Notes: generated by a model from the letters alone, not told the origin. 64,000 nucleotides of DNA from Lathyrus oleraceus (GCF_024323335.1 NC_066581.1:347948409-348012408), one strand, 5' to 3'; counted from the first letter of the stretch, positions 46,867 to 60,063 are shown. A program made the numbers and translations.

Positions 46867-49496
46867 AGACCCTCATTGCTCAGAATTAAGGATAACTTAC
46901 CCAAGCTTTGAACCTGTGATCCAAACCCTCTCCATTAGAGGACAATCTTGAAGTTTTTCATTCGAAAATCGAGTTTCAAATCTCCTTTTGTTTTGAGCTT
47001 CAAACTCCAAGAATCCAAGCCTTTCCTTGATCGAGTTCAACTTCTGCAAGCTTCTGAAGTCAAGCTAAGGCTAATTGGAAGCAAGATCAAGCAAGTTTCA
47101 AGCTCCCTCAAAGGTGATTTTCCAGAATTTTCATATCTTCGATTCTCTCTCAATTCTTCACCATTATTTGTGATTTTTGGTTGGCTGAAGTCCTACCAAT
47201 ATATGCAACAAGATTGAGTTGCTTTGAGGTCAAATCGAAGCAACTCAGTTCATGATCCTCAAAATTCAAATCCCTGTATCTTTTTATATACTTGGATTTG
47301 GAGAAAATTGAGGCTAGATTCGTGATCTTGATCATTTTCTCTTTGAAATAGTGTCCTTGTTTTTCATTTTCCATTGAGATGAAGTTGGACCAGTCCGGTG
47401 GAGGTCACCGGAGAAGATGACCGAAGTCCTAGCTCCGATGGTGTGTTGGCACACCTGCTGGCCATCTGATCATGATTGGATGTTATAATCTGAATTGTTG
47501 CATTTGATTACCACGCGTACAACAAGTTGACTTGAGTCCACCATGAAACGCGCGCGTGTGAACATTAGATCTTCCACCTCAATTAATGAGGGAGATCTGA
47601 TGGCCCTTGTTTTTTTCTATTTTTTATTTTTATTTTTTGTTTTTTGTTTAATCCTTTTATTTTGTTTAATTCATAATAATTTCGTTTTTAATCCAAAAAA
47701 TTTGGGACTTTCACCAAAAATCTTTAAATATTTTTCTCTTCCATATTATGAATTAAAATTATTTTTTGGATTAATTTTGATATTTTTCATGAATTAAATG
47801 TTTTTGTGCATATTTTTAATTGTTTAAAAATACTTCTGACTTTTTAAAAATCATGATTTTTTTTGTCTAAAGTCCTTTGACCTAGGATAAATCTCTTGGC
47901 CATTTATTTGGTGTTTTTTAAGAGATTTTAGATTTTGACCAAATTAAATTGTATTTTAATTCATTTTTAAATTGATTTTTAATTGATTAAATGTGTAAAA
48001 ATTATGTTGAGCCATTTTTTTGGTCTTCTGATGTTTGATTATTTGTTCGGGCCTTGGTCAATGTTGATTTGACTTTTGTTTGATCAAAACCATTGGATTT
48101 AGGGGATTGATGAAATGTACATTTCATCTCCCAAAATGAATGGATGGTTTTGATTTGATAAAATCCTCCCTTGATAAATTTGTGTTTCTATCTTCCCCTC
48201 CCTCTTCATCCTCATCCCTATTCTTTCCCATTCCCTCATTTGACCAATGAAATCTGTAATGTCTTAAGGCTAATTGGTTCATCAATGACCTTGTGTCAGA
48301 TGAACCAATACAAGTATGACTGAGATAGGTCCATCCCTTTTGATCTTTTCTTTTAGTGTGTGGTATGTTTCAAGAGTTTGGTTCTTCATGCCAAATCTCT
48401 AACATGCATTAACACCTAAATTTTTATTTCCCGGCCTCAGATAGTTGTGACTTCTACATAAGTCCAATTACGATTGCTTAACATAGAATAAAATTTGACC
48501 CTAAAGGCATATCATTCTAGTAAGTGAGATTGTAAGTCTCCCATTCTTCATGGTATTATGTGGAAACTTGACCTTTTTTCCTTTCATGAGAGCTAGTGGC
48601 ATACTTGTTGAATTATCCAAGTTGGAGCCCTTCTCATGGAAGATGTATTGGTTTAAGAATTCATACTTGTGAATGGATGGTTGAGTGTTCTCCAAAGAAT
48701 GACTTAATCAATTGAAAAAAACACTACTAACACGACTAACTTTTGACTAACTTTTGTTAATATTGCTTTACTTTCAAGTCATTTACTTTATGCAATTTAA
48801 ATTTCAGTCATGTATCATTCATTGCCATTTACATTCCATTTAACTTGTTTCTGTTTATGTCATTTTCACTTTGCTCATTTGAGCCATATCTTGTGATTGT
48901 ATATATTGCTTCTGCATTTTGGTTTTGCTTGTGGTCCTAGGACCTTAAAAAACTTAATAACAACAAAAACCCTAAAAAAATATTTGGTGGACTGTTGATC
49001 TTGATATGAACTATTGGACTTAAAATTAGACAACATTCCCTGTGCAAAAGGGATTTGGCCAATGCCAACATTTTGAGACCAAGATATTGTAAACTGAGCT
49101 TTCATCTGATGCAAGCCTTGGATTTTATTTGAATTCATCTGCTACTTTGTCTTTGTGCTAATTGTTATTTTGACATTGTGTCTGATGCTTTGTTTTGAGT
49201 TGATCAAGGAGTATTTCATCTGATACATGAGAAGACAAAGAAGACTGTTAGGTATGGGGATTGCTTTCTTGGATGTGGATATCTTTATTTGATGCCTTGA
49301 TCTTCATAATGTTTGGATATTGCTAATTGCTCACTGATTATTGCTTGATTCAAAATCCAAAGGGAAAGTGGACTTTCTATATGACATTCTTGTCTATTGG
49401 ATTGCACCCCATTGGTCAGATCTTTTCAACTCTTAACTTTTAATTTTATGCTTAGGATAACCTCTTCATCTCCTTCCACTTCTTAAATTTCAAAAT

Positions 49497-49515
49497 CCCC
49501 CCCCCCCCCCCCCCC
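49497..49515. repeat. C19 homopolymer
   Basis: Nineteen consecutive C in the Ogre LTR. It is prone to length variation and sequencing error. Confidence 0.95.
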
Positions 49516-50154
49516 ATTTTCAAAAACCTTCTTTGCTTGTGATTTCAAACTTAGACCTTATTTTAAATAGAAACTTTGGCTTATGCCAATGGATTTTCAA
49601 ACTCTTTCTTAAATAAAAATTTGTAAATGAACTTAATTATATTGACTTAAAATTTCAAAATAAAAAACAAATTGACAACCCCATTCAAAATTTTGGCCCC
49701 TTTGTGCCCTTTAAACATTTGTTAAAAGCAATTCACCAAGTTTGAATTTTTTACCACAAATTACGAGGTTTTGATCCATCCTTTTTATGTTGGTACGTAG
49801 GCACAAGTCTGAAGGTCTTGTCAAACACAAAATATAATCAAAGAACTATTTTCTCATCCCCACACTTTATTTTTTTCTCAAACATCATTTATACCAAAAA
49901 CACATGCACACATAAAAAAGGGCTCCCTAGGAGTACCTAGGAAATTTTGGGTGCTAACACCTTCCCTCTGTGTAACCAACCCCTTTACCTGTAATCTCTG
50001 GCATTTTATTGGTTTTGATTTGAAAACTTCTTATCTTTGGGTTTTGTTCGTACTTTTCCCTTTTCCTTTGGAAACAATAAAATCGCAGTGGCGACTCTGG
50101 TTTTATTGACGTCAAGTTTATCCATGGCTTGATGGTCATGAATTTACCGCTACA

Positions 50155-50745
50155 TCATGCATCATGTATATCGGGTAAAGGTAGTACTTTGTTCCAGTGA
50201 CGAGTAGGACTTCAGTTCAAGTGCCGAGTTGGATGCTTCAGTAACACACCTCTGAATATCTAAAATATTGGTACCACATGCATGTAAGTATAGGAGATGA
50301 ATGCATTGCATACATAATTTTGTTTGTTGATTAATTATTTCTTTGTTGGATTTGCATAATTGATTTAACTATGATAATATACTACCGTTATTGTTTATAC
50401 ACCGCTAATATATGGAATGTATTTCTCACCCCTTTTCTGTTTGTTTCCGTGTTGTTCTCAATGCAGTGGCTGTTTTAGAGAATGAAATAGTTCGCCTCTT
50501 GACTAAGTTTATTTTATGTTTTGTTACCATATCTTATTAGCTTTTTATTTTTCCGCGTGTCGCTCTGATAATGTAACATCGGGTTGGGGAATACTTTATT
50601 TTATTTTTTTATGAGATGTTGAATTAACAATTTTATGATTAACTAAAGTTGATTTTCTAATTATGAGACAATTTGAAGTGTTATGTTGAGAAATGTGGCA
50701 CCCTTAGTATTATTTTGTTCTGCATGATTTATAAATTATTTGTTG
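50155..50745. other. Unassigned sequence between Ogre LTR and LINE
   Basis: About 590 bp, T-rich. Words such as tgtaacatcgggttgggg (near 50573) resemble parts of chromovirus or Tat LTRs, but I cannot place it. No ORF. Confidence 0.35.
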
Positions 50746-50749
50746 GGGT

Positions 50750-51112
50750 TTAAGGTTTTACATCTACAAAAGCTCGTGCAAAAAGAATTATATTTCTACA
50801 ATACCAAATACACAAACACGTCCAACACCACACCAACCAACTTGTCTTACGAAAGTATTCAGACCCCAAGCCATCCATAAATGAGTTATAATGCTCCACC
50901 GGATTAATACTACCAATAGTATCATCACACCTCAACCAAGAATAAACAAGCCACCAAACTTTACGCCTAACATCACAATTGAAAAAAAGATGCACAATAT
51001 CTTCTTCTTTATTAAAACACAATGGACAAACCACATCATGACTACCATTAAGCACATTCCTCTTTTTTAACTCATATTTTGTTTGCAATTTATTGATAAA
51101 TAACCTCCACAT
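50750..51112 (-). pseudogene. LINE zinc-binding RT domain (zf-RVT)
   Basis: MWRLFINKLQTKYELKKRNV, then CPLCFNKEEDIVHLFFNC (CxxC...H...C, the zf-RVT signature of plant L1 ORF2), and VWWLVYSWLRCDDT, ending near ARAFVDVKP. Open for 120 codons. Confidence 0.8.
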
Positions 51113-51202
51113 AAAAATTTAGATTTTACTTAGAATTTTATAATTCCATAATTCATTAAGTACCTGCAGAATTCCAACGTAGGACACTGATTCTGCCGGA
51201 TC

Positions 51203-51530
51203 TAGGGGTGGAAAAACGGACCTGGCCCGCTGGGCATGGCCGTTTTGCCAGCACTTTAGTGTGGGGCGGGCCAAGGATTTAGACCCGCACCCTCTAATGT
51301 ATTCGTCCCGCCCTGCCCCATTTTTTCGCGGGCTTTTGCGGGCACGTGCATTTACATAAATTTTTGCATTTTTAGGCTTAAAGAGTGCAGTGCCCGCGGG
51401 CTTTCCTTGCCCCGCCCTCACTTTTTTGCTGGGCGGACCTAAGTTTTAGGCCCACATCCTTAACTATGACCGCTTCGCCCCGTTTTTTTGCGGGCTTTTG
51501 CGGGGCGGGCATACCCGTTTGCCACCCCTA
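51203..51530. mobile_element. hAT-type MITE with perfect 8-bp target duplication
   Basis: 328 bp with inverted ends TAGGGGTGGaAAAACGG and TAGGGGTGGcAAACGGG. It is flanked on both sides by gccggatc (51195-51202 and 51531-51538). An 8-bp duplication and T/C-A-GGG-type ends are diagnostic of hAT elements. The interior is GC-rich (gcgggcttttgcgggc repeats) without ORF, so it is non-autonomous. It splits the LINE frame. Confidence 0.92.
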
Positions 51531-52013
51531 GCCGGATCCAAGGCAGCCAGCACCTCGTAAATATTTTTCACCAAAAAACCAACTCCACACTTCCACCACA
51601 CATGACCATCTAGCATAGAACAACTTGGCCGAAGCTCCTGCAATATATCATACAACAAAAGAAATTGTGCAATAGCATCAGCGCTGCCAACATAGTCTTC
51701 TGAAACCTGCAGGTCCCAAAGTTAAGCACCGCCAATCCAATTACCAGCATCTTGCACCAAGATATTCCAATTATACACATGATGGAACAAATTCTGGAAC
51801 GGTTGCATTATAGGGGACTACCCAATTCAAGTATGCTTCCAGAAACGAATATTATTGCCAATCCCAAGCTTAAACGAAATCACCATTGAAAACCAATTAC
51901 ACTTAACTAGACTAGCTGAAGTTAAGCCAATTAAGACTTTCTACAAAATTGAAATATTTTTACCTGACACCAAACAAGGAGAATCCTTCATTTTGTCCTT
52001 GCACATCTCCGTA

Positions 52014-53170
52014 TCAGAATGCCAAAATCATGAACCAAAAGGAATCGGGTTTGGACAAAACTCTCCACTTCCATTTACTAAGCAACTCCAAATTCAATTT
52101 CACACAATCTTTGACCCCTAAACCTCCATGTTTCTTAGACTTACAAATAGAAGACCAACTCATCCAATTAATCTTCTTCTTCAATTCTCCCCCGCCCCAT
52201 AGAAAGACTCTTTGCAGTTTGATAATATCTTGAATCACTTTTTTGGGTGCTTTGAAGAACGAGAATTGGAAAATGGGTAAGTTTCTCAAAATTGCATTTA
52301 GCACCACCACCCTTGCACCTATAGACATTAATTTCCCCTTCCACTTTGAAAGTCTCTTTCTCACCTTATCCATAATATGATTCCAATCTGCTTTCGTCCT
52401 AGGATTTGAACCCGCATAACACACAAGAAAGGTGGACGCAACACACAAAACTCCTGAAGATTAAACCCATACACCTTGATTTTATTCAAATTCACTCACA
52501 ACCTAAAAGCTAACTCAAAACCTAGCGACAAAGCTTTAACAATCCATAAATTATCCGAGTAACCATCACAAATCAAAACCATATCATTTGGGAATTGGAT
52601 AAGTTTGAAGTGCACATCCTCATTGAACTTGAACCTGTGAAACTTATCCAACCGAATACCATTCTTCATTAACCCTGAAAGACCTTCTGCCGCTATCAAG
52701 AACAAAAAACGAGATAGTGGATCCCCCTGACAAAGATCTCTCCCCATGTCAAAGTCCAATGAAGGACTACCATTGATTAAAACCAACATTGAACTTGAGA
52801 AGACCAACATGTCCATCCATCTAAACCATCTTAAACCAAAATTTATTCTTCCTAACATGTAACTCAAATATTCCCACAAAACGCAATCATAATTCGTTGC
52901 AAAATCCACTTTCACTAGTCGACACTCCCTTTTATTTCTAACAGCAAAGTCAATGATTTCATTAATCACTAAAACCCCATCCATCATAGCTCTTCCTAAA
53001 ATAAAAGTAGACGGTAGATAACAAATAAGCTTTCCCACCACATATTTCACTCTATTGGACAATATCTTCTATACTATCTGATACAAAGACCCCACAAGGC
53101 AAATGGGCCGAATTCCTCTAGACATTGAGGATTGGTAGCCTTAGGAATGCGATCACTGCCTTAGGCATTC
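52014..53170 (-). pseudogene. LINE reverse transcriptase with degraded active site
   Basis: RT motifs: KLICYLPSTFILGRAMMDGV, LVINEIIDFAVRNKRECRLV, DLCQGDPLSRFLFLIAAEGL, and the catalytic FADD box altered to FPNDMVLICD. Upstream, 53065-53170, readable only with frame changes, is the PKATNPQCLEEF-like start of the domain. The open stretch 52448-52014 follows with KADWNHIMDKVRKRLSKWKG, VVVLNAILRNLPIFQFSFFK and FLWGGGELKKKINWMSW. A dead copy. Confidence 0.8.
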
Positions 53171-54277
53171 TTTTATTACCGTAAGAAATCGTTAACGCAT
53201 TCTTAAAAGGTTTTAGTGTGAAGTTAGCAAATGGTTTGTTGTAATATATCGTGTTTGTTAAGTTCTAAATTTCAACAAAAGAAAATGTTAGACGACTTAA
53301 AGGCTTTGAATTATTTGCAAAGGTATCCCTTGCCAATTGCCACCTACCCAAATCACAAGAAATCTTTATAAATAAATGTGGCTCAAATTGTACACTTCAT
53401 TCCTTGGCATCCCCACTAAATAAAAATCAAACAAGGCTGCTATGTTTTAATCTTAAAAATTCGTTTGGTTGAAATCATGTCATTAGTCCCCACGAACAAA
53501 TTATTTTATATTAAAAAGTGGTTAAGAAGTTATATAAACAAGTATCATCTATATGTTTATGTTTGTGTACTGCAGACATGTTTTTTTCCTTATAAGCTCA
53601 CGGTTGAAAGTTGTTGGAACATTCTTAATCTAAATTAAGGTTTAAGATTAGCATGACAAGACTCGTCCCATGATATGTTTGTTTGGAAAACTTTAGTGGA
53701 CTATTAGAAATCAAAATAGCAAGATATATGAATAGTTACAAGATATAAAAGTTCTTTTTGACTCTAAAATTTCATTAAAATTTTTAATTTTATTTTGAAG
53801 TTTAGGTGACATATGAATAGTTACAAATTATTTTTACACCTATCAAAAGGTTCTTATTAAATGTAAATCAACTTATGTAAGAAAATAATAAACTTATCAA
53901 TTCAGCTCATTTAAATGACAATTTTAAAATGATGGTTAAAACCGCATAGATACCTAACACATATTTGAATTCTCTAATATAAATATTTGATTATGAACTA
54001 AAAAGGAAAGGTGAAGTAATTAAGTTATGTCTTACTGCGATAGATCTGTATTTTTAATGCGGTCGAGAGAGGTTGACCTACAAGACTAACACTTCAACAT
54101 TTAAGTTAATGAGAAAAATAAAAAATAATGTGTAAGTGAGAATGAATTTAAATATTTGAAATGACGTATTTTATCCCTTATATACTAAGAGAGATTAAAA
54201 TTGATCATGTGTGATGTAACATGTTGTACGAACAACTGTCAGATTGGATCAAACAATGTTTGATTTGCTGGAGGGCG
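53171..54277. other. AT-rich intergenic sequence
   Basis: About 1.1 kb, low GC, no ORF over 60 codons and no terminal repeats I can recognise. Confidence 0.5.
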
Positions 54278-57200
54278 TGTAGCGGGGTATTCGTTACCAT
54301 TAGAGATATTGACTAAATCTAAGGTAAATCATACAAGTCGAGTCGCCACCGCACTTTTATTTATCCAAAGGAATGGTTAGAAGGCGAACAAAAACCTAAA
54401 AATTTTATCGAATCAAAAACTAGTAAAAATGTCAGAGATTTGGGTAAGGGGGTTGGTTATGCAATGGGAAGGTTTTAAGCACCCAAAACATCCTAGGTAC
54501 TCCTAGGGAGCCCTTTTCACATTGGTTGTAAGGTTGGTATTTTGTGAAAATTTATTTGTGCAAACATGATTGAAGAGATGAGAAGAGAATATACAAGTTA
54601 TTTACATTTTGGTGTTTGGATGGATAAACCCATTGCCTACGTACCATCTTAAAAAAAGATTAGGATCAAAACCTCGTAGTTCGGGGTAAAAATCTCAAAA
54701 ATGAGTTGGTGAATTGATTGGTCCAAAAGCCTTAAGGTCTTTTGTTATCCAAGGGAGAAAACTCAACCCAAAACCACAAATCCACCATGTGAGGATAGCT
54801 TCAACATGCTAGTGAGGGGTTAACCCTATAATAAGCATGGAAAACTCATTGTCCATCACTAAGGATATAGGTGAGTATTACATCTACCTCAAGGATAACT
54901 CAAACCTAATAGCTAAAGGTTATGAAAAAGTTTTTGGTTAAGAAAGTGGCCATTGAAACCACAAAAGCATTTGAATGAGTTATATTTACCAATGGAAAGT
55001 ATTTACAAAATGGTCAAAGTTGACTTAGAAGTTTAATTCGAAATAAGTGTTATGAAAAGAAAAGTTTGAAAATCAAAAGCATAAGGCTTAGGTTTCTAAT
55101 TTTGAAAGCAAGTGTTAAATATTTGCACAAAGGTTTTGGCTAGGGTTAGAGTGGAGGGAAGAAGAAGAAAGGCTAAAGTCCTAAACATACAAGAGATGAG
55201 TGATAAAGAATAAGACCACAATGGAGTTCCTCTCTTGAGATCATATTGATGATCCAAGTAGCTCCCATCTTTTGGAATAAGCAATCACATAAGCATAAAC
55301 TCAAACAATCAACAATCAAATGAACTATTGGAAGATCCCCTCTCTCTTAGAAGCTCATCGCAATGGTTCCTCAATTTGGATCAAGTTGGAATCCCTAGCA
55401 CAAGAACACACACATCAAAAAGTTCTATAAACAATCAAAGAATGGACAAGACGGAGTTTAGAATATAGTCCTTTCAATGTTCATCTTCAAGCTTTAAGCA
55501 TTCTAAAGGCATGAGGCCTAGTTGCTCTTTGACATTTTAAGCACTCTAAAGGCATGTGGCCTAGTTGCTCTTCAAACTCCATTAGCTTGGGTAAGGTCCT
55601 AAAGTCTAAGTCCATTTTGTCCAATTCTTTGCATTTGGTTCACAACAAACAGACAAACACCAGCACAAAAGATATATATACAATTATATGCTCAAGTGAG
55701 CAAAGAGCAAATGGCATTAACATAAACATGTGCTCCAATGAGCAAAGGAAAAAACAAATGAATAATATGTACAAGAATGATAAATTGCATAAATGTAAAG
55801 TGCAAAAAGTAAATGTTAATGGTTAGTGGTTAGTGTTAGTAGTTAGTGTGTCATAAGGCAAATTTAGCGCTATGTTAAGCAATCGTAATTGGACTTATGT
55901 AGAAGTCACAACTATCTGAGGCCGGTCAATAATAATGTAGGCAACAATACAAGTTAGAAGTCTTGATTAGTGAACCAAGTTCCAACAACTTGCCATGCCA
56001 AAAAGAAGAAGAGAATTGATCTTGTATTGGTTTAAGTCCTTTGCATGATTTAGGAAACAACCTATCCTTAATGCAAAGCCATTCACTTGATCAATTGATC
56101 AAGATGAATTAGATTTGAATTAAGGAAGGTTAAGTCTCCCTAATCAATGCTAACTTATCAACCTTTAACTCTTTGATCAAAAAGAAAAAAAAGAAAAAAA
56201 AAGAAGGAGATGAATAATGGAAAATGGAAATGAAAAGAATAAATGACATTAAATGAATTAGAATGTACCAATCAACAAGTGTTGACCAATGACATTGAGG
56301 ATCATGGTCAAACAATCAAAAACAGAAGTGAGATGAAGATTGGAAGTCAAGAAATAAACAAAAATATTTTTGGCATTTTTAATATTTAAAATAAACTTGA
56401 ATTAAAATATTAAAGAAATGTCAAACTTCAAAATCACCTCAAATCAACCTTGAAAAGTCCAAGTGATTTATCCCAAGTTCAACAAGGTCAAACAAAGTTT
56501 GATAAAAAATTTCAGCATTTTTAAAAGTCAGAAACTATTTTTAATCAATTAAAAATGAATAAAAATAACCTAATTGAACTAAAATCTCAAATAAATCTCA
56601 TATCAATTAATAAATTGATGAGAATATTTTTCATAGATCCATCATCATTCAAATAGGTTGAGAAAATATTTTTGTATTTTTTGAATATTAAAAACTATTT
56701 AAAATGAATTAAAAATGACCAGAAAAGAGAAAATTCACAAAAAATATCAAATGACAAAATAAAAAATATTAAAAATCATCTTTAGAAACTAGAATTTAAA
56801 TGGAGAAAAATGCAATTGGTCCCATATTTTTTGGATTAAAAATAAAGAAGTTATGAATTTTTGAAATTAAAGGAAATAAAAGAAATAAAATCAGAAATTA
56901 GAAAAGGAGAAAAAAACCAGGAGTGTCTGATCAAGCCTCATTAATTGACGTGGCTGATCAAACGCTCCACATGCGCGCGCTCACGGTAGGCTTGAGTCCA
57001 TGAGAAACACGTGGTATTTAAAAAAGTCATAAGATCCAAGTGTGGAGATTAGATCTGGAGATGCCATCACACGATCCACAATCCATCTGGCAAAGGGACG
57101 GTGGCCAGAGCCACCGTCTTCTCCGGTGAGCATGAAGATTCCGGCCAAAGTTGCAGGCAATAAAAACTTAACCAAATGAAGCGATCCTCATATCATTGGA

Positions 57201-59188
57201 AAGCTGGGGTGATGTACATCACCCCTGTACCATTGGTTTTCCTTCTAGATCTCCATGGGAAGAGAAATCAGAAGAGGAAAATAATGGAGTTCAAACTGAA
57301 CTTGATGATTTTGCAAAATTAAAAGCACAAATCAAATGCCTCTAGTGAGAGGACTTCAGACAACACAATAGCCAGGCAAATGGATCAGAGATTAATGAGT
57401 TTCGAAGAAAAAACCAGTTGATGATCACCTTTGAATTGTGAAGATTTGAGCTACCTTCCTTGCTTCCTTTAGCCAAACAGAACTTCTATGGATTGGATGA
57501 TGAAGGTCTAGGAACTTTAGATCTAAAGATTCAACCAAATTCAGTTAAATTTCATATCTGAAATTTTATGAAATGTGAACTAGTTCCTTTGGTAATGGCT
57601 ATGGATTCAGTTGTGCAACATATCAGGCGCCTTTAGGTTGATTTATGATGGAGGTATGCACCTCTATTTATAGCTGGAATTGGCTGAACAAGTGAGTTTC
57701 CTCGTGTGCATGGCAAGTGGATTTCCCTTGCATGGGCTTGCATGATCATGTAGAAGGCCCAAACTCAATTGCATTTGCATGCTGATGACCAAACAATTTG
57801 AAATGGACGTGCAGATGGCAATGCAATGGCTTGTGCAATGAGTTTCAACATGTTATGCATAATTGAGCTTAAAACTTCACCTCTTCGAAAGTGTCACTTG
57901 AAAAATCTAAACACAAGCATGTGGGTAATGGTTGGAAAGGTCTTGATGCAAGGAACAACTGTTATGTTGAACAAAATTTCAATTGGGCCTTGGAAATTAG
58001 TGAATTTTGAGTTTAAAGCATAAGGTGCAAAACATGCATAAGTGAAGTTTCCAAATTTGGCCAATGTTCAAGCCTTTCTGTTTTGATGATGCAAGCTTCA
58101 AATTAAAAAACTTCCAACATCAAAGTTGTATATCGTTTCAATACAATAAAAATGGACTTAAATTTTGCATCATTTGGATTTTTGATGAAGACGTTATGGG
58201 CACTTGAAGTTGGACTTTTTTGCCTTTCAATGCATTTGGTCCAAAGTGACCTATAATGTTTTGCATTATCACATGTCTTTATTTTGAGAGTTTGAAATTT
58301 TGTTCAACATAACATTTTAAGTAGACATCTTAAGCATTCCAATGCATTTTATCCCACCTCAAAATCATAAAAAATGAATGAGTTATGTTCTTGGGAAGTT
58401 GACCCAAAATTAGGGTTTCAGTCAAAATGACCTATAATGTCTTGGAATGGGAGATGACCTTCCAAGCTTCAAATCAATTTTTGATGAACATGAAAGTTGT
58501 TCATGTTGTCCTTAAGAACATTTTTGATTTTGGGGTCATCTCCATTTGACCAACACATAAAACGTTAGGTCTCAGTGCATTTCAAAATAGTCAGATGAAT
58601 TGACTAATCAACTTTCCAAGTCCACAACTCACACCTTGATGAATTGATGATTGAGGGCACTCAAATAAGTTAAAATATGCATGAAATGATGAATTAAAGA
58701 ACTTCCCTTGATTGTATTTGACCATGGGCTGAGGTTGCTTCCTGAGCAAGGCATTGTGGGTGATCAGCTGAATTAGGGTTTCCTTGAGGAACAAACCTCA
58801 AACCCTTTGACTTGCTTTGATCAAAATGATGAATTGAGATACTAGGGAGTCATATTTGATGGATGAGATCTTTGGGAACCATTTCCATGCTTGCCTTCAT
58901 CTTCTCTTGACCATATCTTTGTACCAATGATCTCCTAGGAGCTTTTGACCTTGTGATTGCTCAAGCTACAAACAAGAAATGTTAGTGACATATTTTTGTG
59001 CCTTTGGTTAGTAAATAAAATTATAAAATCAATAATATACAATTCAAGCATGCTTGGTGATCTCAAACCACTAACAAGAAGTCCCACCTAAAGGCAAAGG
59101 GAACCAAGATGCTCATGATCCTTGAGGCTTTGCAAATGAAATGTTATGATGCCATGAGGGATCTTAGGGCCAAAATTGGGGTCTTACA
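54278..59188 (-). repeat. Solo Ogre LTR (4.9 kb)
   Basis: On the minus strand it starts TGTAAGACCCCAATTTTGGC at 59188 and ends ACCCCGCTACA at 54278. The start and end match the Ogre LTR at 37221-50154. Flanks: gggcg left and gggag right, a 5-bp target duplication with one mismatch. No PBS follows the end and no polypurine tract precedes the start, so it is a product of LTR-LTR recombination. Short ORFs within it (55554, 57826, 58591 and others) are LTR sequence. Confidence 0.85.
57665..57672 (-). promoter_or_regulatory. TATA box of the solo Ogre LTR
   Basis: Minus strand CCAGCTATAAATAGAGGTGC, at the equivalent place to 46859 in the other copy; the region could still drive readthrough transcription toward lower coordinates. 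Confidence 0.6.
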
Positions 59189-59745
59189 GGGAGGAATCAT
59201 CTTCTTTTGGTCAAAATGAATGTCTACCTGTTATGCATGTCTTTCAACTCAAGATTCTCTTTTGGGCCTTTCTCTATAGATTTTGTGAACGACCCAGAAC
59301 AGTTGTCTGCCAAGCCTCTATTTCTATTATGTAGAAACGAGGGTTTGCAATGTGCACCTTTAGGCTGACTCTTATCAAAAGCAAGTGAAAAGTATCTATG
59401 GAACGATATTAGTATTGAGAATGGATGTATTAAATGTTTGTCTCTTAATCAACAATGTTTCACAAGGAAGTCTGAATATATGTCCTTATGTCTGATGGTA
59501 ATGATGTCCTTTCTGTCTTAGGATACTTAAGTGCCCTGTTTAGTTCTCGATGTGATCTTAATCGTAGGAGGTGCAATTCGCACTTCCCAACATAGTAGAT
59601 TGCACGGTTCACTGCTACCAAAATGCCTATAAGAAGTTATTGGACTATTAATCTTATCAAATAACGCTTTTTATGATGAAGTTCTCACCATGAACAATAT
59701 AAAATCGAGGGTGTATGTAACGCGAGCACCTTGTTTTATTTATAA
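59189..59745. other. Unassigned sequence right of the solo LTR
   Basis: No ORF and no recognisable element ends. Words such as gtagaaacgagggtttgc do not match neighbouring elements. Confidence 0.4.
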
Positions 59746-60045
59746 AAAAAAATCAATTTGTTACCTCGATTTTATGAAAAATCGACATAAGTATATGCTC
59801 AGGGTTTGAGATTCGATTCCTAGCTTCTACAGTTTTATGTTTTATATGGAACCAAAAAGGCGCATTTAATTTTTATAGATTTTACATCGGATATGTTACC
59901 TCAATTTTCATTAAAATCGAGATAAATACTCTCTAATTTTTTATTCTTTTTGGAACCAAAAATACGCCTTTATTTTTTATAGATTTTACGTCGGATATGT
60001 TACCTCGATTTTCAGTATAATCGCGATAAATACTCTTTATATTTT
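59746..60045. repeat. Repeats containing cctcgatttt/aaaatcgag hairpins
   Basis: Three copies of a self-complementary motif (about 59761, 59892 and 59999; ttacctcgattttca...taaaatcgagataaat). The last two lie in a roughly 108-bp tandem unit that also has ggaaccaaaaa, cgc.ttta.tttttatag and attttac.tcggatatg. Origin not recognised; perhaps subterminal repeats of a DNA transposon. Confidence 0.6.
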
Positions 60046-60063
60046 TTATTCACTCAAAGTCTA

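Larger units (their letters stand above)
31268..50154 (+). mobile_element. Second Ogre family, 3' half (RT to 3' LTR), split by an Angela-like insertion
   Basis: Starts abruptly inside pol just before RT (LKPECPPVKQKLRR) and runs through RNase H, integrase, a long 3' UTR with repeats, the polypurine tract and an LTR. The LTR starts TGTAAGACCCC at 37221 and ends CCGCTACA at 50154. The Angela-like element at 37264-45462 interrupts the LTR after 43 bases. The 5' half is gone. The family differs from the element at 1-10990 in LTR start and 3' sequence; the solo LTR at 54278-59188 matches this family. Confidence 0.85.
45463..50154 (+). repeat. 3' LTR of the second Ogre, remainder (4.7 kb)
   Basis: Continues the LTR interrupted at 37263; without the insertion the LTR is about 4735 bp. 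It has a TATA box (46859), a GC-rich island with acgcgcgcgtgtg (about 47546), T-rich runs and a C19 homopolymer. The last part (50040-50154, gcagtggcgactctgg, ending ccgctaca) matches the corresponding end of the solo LTR. ORFs in this stretch are short and not protein-like. Confidence 0.85.
50750..53170 (-). mobile_element. 5'-truncated L1-type LINE
   Basis: Minus-strand non-LTR retrotransposon ORF2, 3' part: RT at 53170-52496, linker and thumb 52448-52014, a further stretch to about 51540, and the zf-RVT domain at 51112-50750. The endonuclease and first RT motifs are missing. A hAT MITE is inserted at 51203. A poly-A tail is not clear at the 3' end (about 50745). Confidence 0.8.
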
